Below, piece by piece: positions 1 to 4,562 of a stretch of 7,366 nt of DNA; within the stretch, counting starts at the first letter, position 1, and every line of letters begins with the position of its first letter. This DNA comes from Acidobacteriota bacterium. Lineage in GTDB: Bacteria > Acidobacteriota > Vicinamibacteria > Vicinamibacterales > SCN-69-37. Both the position numbers and the translations under genes were made by a program. The stretch spans positions 1 through 7,366 of the forward strand of contig JAKALV010000167.1 in assembly GCA_021824055.1 (NCBI GenBank), written 5' to 3'. Under the pieces are notes generated by a model. It was not told the DNA's origin. It made no database searches and worked only from the letters and a program-made list of their open reading frames with translations.

Positions 1-120
1 CAGCGAGCGGACCTGCCCCTGAATGAACCGGTCACGTTGAAGCTGGGCCCGTTGGCCAAGGGCGAACTCAAGATCTCGTGCGGGATGGCGATGTTGAAAG
101 GCACGGTGGTCGCACGGTAG
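1..120 (+). CDS. C-terminal fragment of a cupredoxin-like copper protein
   Basis: Frame 1 is open from the left edge to a TAG at 118-120 and gives 39 residues, so the gene begins outside the window. The visible part ends in a beta-strand pattern followed by SCGMAMLKGTVVAR. The Cys-Gly-Met-x-Met loop just before the last strand is the usual place of the Cys and Met ligands in plastocyanin/azurin-like and Cupredoxin_1 domains, and CGMxM variants occur in cupredoxin domains of bacterial copper-handling proteins. Likely ligands are C27 and M29 or M31 of the fragment; the expected upstream His is off the window. Whether this is a small stand-alone protein or the tail of a larger one (for example a transporter with a cupredoxin domain) cannot be told. 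A secreted propeller gene follows on the same strand after 56 bases, so the two may be co-transcribed. The family call rests on one short motif. Confidence 0.62.
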   Translation, partial: QRADLPLNEPVTLKLGPLAKGELKISCGMAMLKGTVVAR

Positions 121-164
121 TACGCTCGGCGACGATCGCGGTCCCGCGTATACTTAGTGTCCTT

Positions 165-168
165 GGAG
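165..168 (+). promoter_or_regulatory. Ribosome binding site deciding the start of the propeller gene
   Basis: GGAG lies 8 bases before the ATG at 177. The reading frame is open further upstream to an ATG at 78, but that start would overlap the preceding gene and place a non-hydrophobic stretch ahead of the signal peptide. The Shine-Dalgarno match and the signal peptide both favour 177 (an in-frame ATG at 183 is a close alternative). Confidence 0.6.
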
Positions 169-176
169 CGACCATC

Positions 177-1475
177 ATGCGCATGAAACAGCTGTTCCTG
201 TTGACGGCCGGTCTTGCCGGTACCGTCGTGATGTGTTCGGCTATCGGTCTCTCAACCGTGCAGGCCGCCCAGGCGCCACCGTTCAATCTGCGCGTGCAAC
301 CGCTCGTGTCGCCGGCGCTCGAGTCGGGCAGTTCGTTGCCGCAGATGAGCGTGTCGAGCCGAGGCGTGCTGCTCAGTTGGGTGGAACGCACGGGCGCGAA
401 GGCAACGCTCAAGTTCGCGGAGCGAACCCCCTCCGGATGGTCGCCCGTTCAGACGGTGGCGACGGGTGATAACTGGTTTATCAATTGGGCAGACGTGCCG
501 TCGGTGGTGCGCCTCGCGGACGGCACACTGGCCGCGCACTGGTTGCAGAAGAGCGGCGCCGGCACGTACGCCTACGACGTGATGCTGTCGTATTCGGCCG
601 ACGGTGGGCGCACTTGGGCGACTCCCTTCAGTCCCCACAACGACGGCACAAAGACCGAGCACGGATTCGCCTCCCTGTTCGCGATGCCAGGCGGTGGCCT
701 TGGCCTGGTGTGGCTCGATGGGCGAGCGATGGCCAAGCCGGCCGTCGGCGGAGCCGCCATGGCGGGCATGGATCACGACGGCGGAGACATGAGTGTCAGG
801 TTCGCGTCGTTTGACGAGCAGTGGACGCAGACCGCCGATGCGCTGATCGATGCGCGCGTGTGCGAGTGCTGTCCGACCACTGCGACGGTGACCTCCGATG
901 GTGTCCTGACGGCGTTTCGCAACCGGTCCGACGACGAGACGCGCGATATTTTTGTGGCGCGGCTCGACAAGGGGAAGTGGACCGAACCCAAGGCCGCCCA
1001 TGCCGACGAGTGGCGAATTGACGCGTGTCCGGTGAACGGCCCGGCGCTCAGCTCCCGCGGCCGGGATGTGGTAATCGCCTGGTTCACGGGCAAGGGCAAC
1101 CAGAATCATGCGTTTGCGGCATTTTCGAAGGACGCGGGCCGGACGTTTGGGGCGCCGATTGCGCTGGACGATGCCAAGACACTCGGCCGGGTCGATGTGG
1201 AGATGCTCGCCGATGGATCCGCGATCGCAACATGGATCGAGTCGGCGTCGAGCGGCGCCCAGCTTCGGGCGAGGCGCGTTGAGGCCTCGGGACGGCGGTC
1301 GGTCCCCGTCACCATCACGGAGATGTCGGCGAGTCGATCGAGCGGATACCCGCGCATGGCCCTGAGCGGACAGGAACTGGTCTTCGCTTGGACCGAAGTC
1401 GCGCCTGGCAGCCCGGCGGGCAGCGGCAGCACGATGCGCGTCAGAACGGCGGCTGCGAGCGTTCCTCAGCGATAG
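177..1475 (+). CDS. Secreted Asp-box (sialidase/BNR-like) beta-propeller with CxCC motif
   Basis: The product has 432 residues. Residues 1-30 form a signal peptide (MRMK, then a hydrophobic core, cleavage likely at VQA-A near 30); Cys20 does not sit in a proper lipobox, so export to the periplasm or outside is expected rather than lipidation. Two clear Asp boxes (S-x-D-x-G-x-T-W/F) are at 140-147 and 317-324, with weaker blade-like repeats between them, which is the layout of a sialidase-fold propeller. I do not see a convincing sialidase active site (arginine triad, FRIP motif), so enzymatic sialidase activity is not claimed. Two features suggest metal or redox chemistry: Cys-Glu-Cys-Cys at 229-232 with another Cys at 284 (DACPVNGP), and a Met/His/Asp-rich loop at 195-205 (MAGMDHDGGDM). 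The gene follows a cupredoxin-like fragment and converges on another cupredoxin, so a role in copper binding or maturation outside the cytoplasm is plausible but inferred. Start at 177 is set by GGAG at 165-168. Confidence 0.8.
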   Translation: MRMKQLFLLTAGLAGTVVMCSAIGLSTVQAAQAPPFNLRVQPLVSPALESGSSLPQMSVSSRGVLLSWVERTGAKATLKFAERTPSGWSPVQTVATGDNWFINWADVPSVVRLADGTLAAHWLQKSGAGTYAYDVMLSYSADGGRTWATPFSPHNDGTKTEHGFASLFAMPGGGLGLVWLDGRAMAKPAVGGAAMAGMDHDGGDMSVRFASFDEQWTQTADALIDARVCECCPTTATVTSDGVLTAFRNRSDDETRDIFVARLDKGKWTEPKAAHADEWRIDACPVNGPALSSRGRDVVIAWFTGKGNQNHAFAAFSKDAGRTFGAPIALDDAKTLGRVDVEMLADGSAIATWIESASSGAQLRARRVEASGRRSVPVTITEMSASRSSGYPRMALSGQELVFAWTEVAPGSPAGSGSTMRVRTAAASVPQR

Positions 1476-1476
1476 G

Positions 1477-1490
1477 CGTGTCACGACACG
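1477..1490. terminator. Short inverted repeat between convergent stops, possible bidirectional terminator
   Basis: CGTGTC (1477-1482) and GACACG (1485-1490) are perfect 6-base inverted arms separated by AC. They sit in the 19-base gap between the stop codons of the propeller gene (1475) and the convergent cupredoxin (1495). There is no T-tract on either side and the loop would have to open the inner base pair, so function as an intrinsic terminator is only a guess from position. Confidence 0.25.
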
Positions 1491-1494
1491 AGCG

Positions 1495-1860
1495 TCAGTG
1501 TCTCTTCACGACGACGAGCTCCCCCGACATCTTCCGGCATCCGTCGTCGATGGTCAGGTTGCAGTAGTACTTGAACGTGCCGGCACGGTCGGCGAGGAAC
1601 TCGAAGGACACGGGCTTGCCGGGCTCGCCGCGCTTCGCGATGCGGTAGTTGTCGATCGTGAAGCTGTGCGGGATGTCGTCGGCAATCAGGGTGATGCGGA
1701 CGACGTCGCCTTCGGCGACTTCGATGCGCGCGGGCTCGAACCGGTATTTTCTGGCGTCCACCGTGAACTCGCGCTTGGCCTGCTGCGGCAGAGGGGCCGC
1801 GGACAGCAGCGCGGGCAGGATCAACAACAGCATGAGGCATCGGCGCAGGGTGAATGTCAT
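1495..1860 (-). CDS. Secreted single-domain cupredoxin with atypical Cu-site loop
   Basis: The product has 121 residues. Residues 1-22 are a signal peptide (TLRRC, a leucine-rich core, cleavage near LLSAA), followed by one cupredoxin domain at about 30-119. The first strands read EFTVDARKYRFEP and IEVAEGDVVRITL, as in Cupredoxin_1 and the cytochrome oxidase subunit II cupredoxin fold. The first Cu ligand is likely His65 in DDIPHSFTI. The C-terminal loop FKYYCNLTIDDGCRKMSGEL offers Cys100, Cys108 and Met111. This differs from the usual type-1 pattern (Cys, a few residues, His, then Met) and from the CuA pattern C-x3-C-x3-H-x2-M, since no His lies between the Cys and Met. A role as periplasmic electron carrier or copper chaperone is inferred. 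The ATG at 1858-1860 is preceded only by a weak purine stretch (AAAGAG). It converges on the propeller gene and diverges from the GH15 gene. Confidence 0.85.
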   Translation of the reverse strand: MTFTLRRCLMLLLILPALLSAAPLPQQAKREFTVDARKYRFEPARIEVAEGDVVRITLIADDIPHSFTIDNYRIAKRGEPGKPVSFEFLADRAGTFKYYCNLTIDDGCRKMSGELVVVKRH

Positions 1861-1911
1861 GGCTTTGCTCTTTTGACCGTGTCTTCAGCTTATCGGTTTG
1901 ACGGGGCCAGG

Positions 1912-1921
1912 CGTACGTACG
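1912..1921. repeat. 10-bp perfect palindrome CGTACGTACG
   Basis: The sequence equals its own reverse complement and lies in the divergent spacer between the cupredoxin and GH15 genes. It could be an operator half-site pair or chance. The core TACGTA recurs in the repeat cluster at 6941-6965. No regulator can be assigned. Confidence 0.3.
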
Positions 1922-2051
1922 AAAAACGTGCTTTCATGCAGTGGGTGGTTTCCCGGACATTCGTTCCAATGGCGGCGGTTGTCGCGACGGCCGGGCCCGG
2001 CGCGTCCGGGCGACCGCGTCCGGCAACCCAGAGCCCGGACCCTGCCAGAAC

Positions 2052-2057
2052 AGGAGA
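2052..2057 (+). promoter_or_regulatory. Ribosome binding site fixing the GTG start of the GH15 gene
   Basis: AGGAGA ends 5 bases before the GTG at 2063. It is the only strong Shine-Dalgarno match near the point where GH15 homology begins (QLEHLGLIGNC), and thus selects the GTG over upstream in-frame codons. Confidence 0.75.
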
Positions 2058-2062
2058 CGCGT

Positions 2063-3826
2063 GTGCAGCTCGAACACCTCGGTCTCATCGGCAATTGCCA
2101 GTGCGCGGCGCTGATCGACGGACGGGGCGCCATGGTGTGGGCGTGCCTGCCGCGGTTTGACGCCGAGCCGGTGTTTGGATCGCTGCTCGATCCGGACGGG
2201 GGTGACTTTCTGATCGGCGCCGCTGACGAGTCGGCGGGTGTTCAGCGGTACCTCGACAACACCAACATCCTGGAGACGACCTTCGAGGCGCCCGGGGGGC
2301 GCTTCCGCGTGATCGACTTCGCGCCACGATTCGAACAGAACGAGCGTATCTTCCGTCCGGCGCAGTTCGTTCGCATCATCGAACCACTCAGCGGCTCGCC
2401 ACGCGTGGCCGTGAACTGCCGTCCGGTCCTGGGATGGTCGAAGACGCCGGCCAAGCCGATCTCCGGATCGAATCACATCCGGTTCGACGGCTTTGCCAGC
2501 GAGCTGCGGCTGACCACCGACATGCCGCTTTCGTATCTCGACGGCCGGGCGTTCACGCTCACCGGCCGGCACCACTTCGCGCTGACCTGGGGCGCGCCGA
2601 TCGAAGAGCCGCTGCCGGGACTGTGCGCGCGGTTTCTGACCGAGACCCTGCGTCACTGGCAGCGATGGGTCAAGCACTGCGACATCCCGCCACGCTACCA
2701 GCAGGAAGTGATCCGGTCGGCGCTCGCGCTCAAGCTGCATTGCTTCGAGGATACCGGCGCCATCGTGGCCTCGATGACCACATCAATTCCGGAGGCGAGT
2801 GGCAGCGGGCGCACGTGGGACTACCGGTACTGCTGGCTGCGCGACGCATACTACACCGTGGATGCGTTCCGCCTGCTCGGCCAGTTCGACGAGCGCGAGC
2901 AGTTCCTGACCTACGTGCTCAACATCGTCGGGGGCACGCCCGACCTCGCGCTGGCGCCGCTGTACTCGGTGACCGGCACGCGCGACCTGCCCGAGACCAT
3001 CGCCGCGCAGTGGGCGGGGTTCAACGGAGACGGGCCGGTCCGCATCGGCAATGCCGCGGCGCTGCACGAGCAGCACGACATCTTCGGCGAGCTCGTGCTG
3101 ACGTTGGCGCCGATCTTTCACGACGAGCGATTCCGCGCCGAACGGACGCCAGCCACGCTGGATCTGCTGCTGCGACTGGCGCGGAAGGCGATCGCGGTGG
3201 CCGGCACGCCCGACTCGGGCATCTGGGAGTACCGGACGGCGCCGTCGCCACAGACATTTTCAAGCCTGATGTGCTGGGCCGCCGCCGATCGCGCGTCGGC
3301 CATCGCGCGGCGATTCGCGCCGCACGCCGTGGACGAATTTGCGGGCGCCGCAACCCGCATTCGCGAGGAGATTGCCACGCGGGCCTGGTCGCCGGCTCGC
3401 GGCGCGTACGCCGGCATTTACGGCGGCGACGGGCTCGATGCGTCGCTGCTCCAGATGGCGTCACTGCGATTGTTTCCGAAAGACGACGCCCGCCTGGCGG
3501 CCACCGTCGAAGCGATCCGCCAGGGCCTGACGCACGATGGCTGGCTCATGCGGTACCGCGAGGACGATGGCTTCGGCAAGCCCCAGGTGGCCTTCATCCT
3601 GTGCACGTTCTGGCTGATCGAGGCGCTGGCGGAGTTGGGCCGAGTGGACGACGCGCGCACGCTGATGGACGCCGCCTACACGATCGTGTCGCCGCTCGGG
3701 CTGCTATCGGAGGACTACGACACCGGACGACAGCTCATGTCCGGCAACTTCCCGCAGGCCTATTCGCACGTCGGTCTCATTCGCGCGGCCTTTGCCGCCG
3801 CGCCGCGCTGGGCCGACGTACTCTGA
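2063..3826 (+). CDS. GH15 family glycosidase (glucoamylase/trehalase type)
   Basis: The product has 587 residues from a GTG start and lacks a signal peptide, so it is cytoplasmic. The N-terminal part (about 1-200) opens with LGLIGNCQCAALIDGRGAMV and has PRFDAEPVFGSLLD, the signature of the beta-sandwich that precedes the (alpha/alpha)6 barrel in bacterial GH15 enzymes (trehalase-like N-terminal domain). The barrel (about 215-580) carries GRTWDYRYCWLRDAYYT (WDYRYCWLRD at 252-261). IWEYR places Glu389 at the expected catalytic acid, and SEDYDTGRQLMSGNFPQAYSH places Glu550 at the expected catalytic base. Members hydrolyse alpha-glucosidic bonds with release of glucose; substrates in the family include alpha,alpha-trehalose, maltodextrins and dextran. 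The adjacent otsAB operon makes trehalose hydrolysis or trimming of a related glucan a fair guess, but the sequence does not settle it. Length is normal for the short bacterial GH15 group. Its last 50 bases overlap the end of otsB on the other strand. Confidence 0.93.
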   Translation: MQLEHLGLIGNCQCAALIDGRGAMVWACLPRFDAEPVFGSLLDPDGGDFLIGAADESAGVQRYLDNTNILETTFEAPGGRFRVIDFAPRFEQNERIFRPAQFVRIIEPLSGSPRVAVNCRPVLGWSKTPAKPISGSNHIRFDGFASELRLTTDMPLSYLDGRAFTLTGRHHFALTWGAPIEEPLPGLCARFLTETLRHWQRWVKHCDIPPRYQQEVIRSALALKLHCFEDTGAIVASMTTSIPEASGSGRTWDYRYCWLRDAYYTVDAFRLLGQFDEREQFLTYVLNIVGGTPDLALAPLYSVTGTRDLPETIAAQWAGFNGDGPVRIGNAAALHEQHDIFGELVLTLAPIFHDERFRAERTPATLDLLLRLARKAIAVAGTPDSGIWEYRTAPSPQTFSSLMCWAAADRASAIARRFAPHAVDEFAGAATRIREEIATRAWSPARGAYAGIYGGDGLDASLLQMASLRLFPKDDARLAATVEAIRQGLTHDGWLMRYREDDGFGKPQVAFILCTFWLIEALAELGRVDDARTLMDAAYTIVSPLGLLSEDYDTGRQLMSGNFPQAYSHVGLIRAAFAAAPRWADVL

Positions 3827-4562
3827 CCGGCGCCTGCGGGGACCGGCCGGAGGCGAGCCAGGCCACCACGGCCCGCGCGTCGGGCAGGCGCCAGCCGGCC
3901 GCCGTCGGACCGGGGCCAACCTTCACGGAGCATCCGCCCATGCGGTTGACCACCGCAAAGCCCTGCTCATCGGTGGCGTCATCGCCGACGAAGATCGGCG
4001 TGCGCCCGAGGAACGGCGGTTCGCGCATGAACTCGGCGATGGCCATGCCCTTGTCACGTCCGGCGGGTTTGAGCTCGATGACCCACTTGCCGCGCTGCAA
4101 CACGTACCGTGGGCCCGCGAGCGCCAGCATCCGGCGCATCGTCCGATGCGCGACGCCGGCCTGGCGCGGCGCCTGGCGGTAGTGCAGCGCGAGCGATTGT
4201 CCTTTGTCCTCGAGCAGCAGGCCCTGGCCGATCAGCGCCGTGGACAGGACTCGCCGGACGCGGTTGAGCGTGGCTGCCGATACGCGGTGGCGCGTGACGG
4301 CGCCGGCGGCCGAGCGCCGCTCGATGCCGTGCTGGCCGGCGGCGGCGAGGCGGCGCCGCGGAAAGAGCTGATCGATGTCCGGCAGCGCGCGGCCGGAAAT
4401 CAGGGCGACCGCGCCGCCGGTGCGGCGGGCCAGCGCCTCGATGACCTCGAGCAGGGCGGCGCCGATTCTGACGGCACCCGGCGTCTGCGCCAACTCCACG
4501 AGCGTGCCGTCGATATCGAGAAAGTACGCGGCGTGCGCGCCGGCGAGCAACCGGTCGCTCAT
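3777..4562 (-). CDS. otsB: Trehalose-6-phosphate phosphatase
   Basis: The product has 261 residues and is a HAD-superfamily phosphatase that removes phosphate from trehalose-6-phosphate to give trehalose. All HAD motifs are visible: FLDIDGTL with nucleophile Asp16 and Asp18, LISGR at 54-58, LKPAGRDKG with Lys171 at 164-172, and VGDDATDEQGF at 192-202. Family markers GQHGIERR (76-83) and DKGQSLALHYRQAP (119-132) are also present. The ATG overlaps the TGA of otsA (ATGA, 4559-4562), so translation is probably coupled; only a weak AGG precedes it. The frame is open about 60 codons further upstream inside otsA, but family homology begins at MSDRLLAG. The normal end of the fold is near VVAWLAS (232-238). 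The final 23 residues form an Arg/Pro-rich tail, and its last 16 are encoded on the strand opposite the GH15 3' end. Confidence 0.93.
   Translation of the reverse strand: MSDRLLAGAHAAYFLDIDGTLVELAQTPGAVRIGAALLEVIEALARRTGGAVALISGRALPDIDQLFPRRRLAAAGQHGIERRSAAGAVTRHRVSAATLNRVRRVLSTALIGQGLLLEDKGQSLALHYRQAPRQAGVAHRTMRRMLALAGPRYVLQRGKWVIELKPAGRDKGMAIAEFMREPPFLGRTPIFVGDDATDEQGFAVVNRMGGCSVKVGPGPTAAGWRLPDARAVVAWLASGRSPQAPVRVRRPSAARRQRPRE

Larger units (their letters stand above)
1861..2062. other. Divergent intergenic region (cupredoxin / GH15)
   Basis: These 202 bases separate the divergently transcribed cupredoxin and GH15 genes and must hold the promoters or leaders of both unless the reading frames start elsewhere. 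I see no sigma70 pair with acceptable spacing; TTGACG at 1898-1903 is an isolated -35-like hexamer. A perfect 10-base palindrome CGTACGTACG lies at 1912-1921. The GH15 frame stays open back to 1898, but the clear ribosome binding site at 2052-2057 and the start of family homology at 2063 argue that this part is not translated. Confidence 0.5.

Noticed and set aside
236..236. Lipoprotein reading of the propeller (Cys20 in the hydrophobic segment)
   Set aside because: The residue before the Cys is Met rather than Gly, Ala or Ser, and the hydrophobic stretch continues past it to a better signal-peptidase I site near residue 30.
177..1475. Calling the propeller a true sialidase
   Set aside because: Only Asp boxes support it; no arginine triad, FRIP motif or sialic-acid genes are visible, and Asp boxes are shared by many non-sialidase propellers.
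252..1484. 410-codon open frame on the minus strand opposite the propeller gene
   Set aside because: The translation is Arg/His/Ala-rich and low in recognisable motifs; the plus strand has a signal peptide, Asp boxes and a ribosome binding site.
1898..2062. 55-codon N-terminal extension of the GH15 protein
   Set aside because: The extension is Arg/Pro-rich without family similarity, and the Shine-Dalgarno at 2052-2057 and the GH15 N-terminal motif both point to the GTG at 2063.
3827..3900. GC-rich stretch after the GH15 stop as an intrinsic terminator
   Set aside because: It lies inside otsB coding sequence and has no T-tract, so base composition explains it.
2434..4182. 582-codon open frame on the plus strand overlapping GH15 and otsB
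   Set aside because: It is a shifted frame of GH15 running on opposite otsB, with an Arg/Ala/Gly-biased product and no family features.
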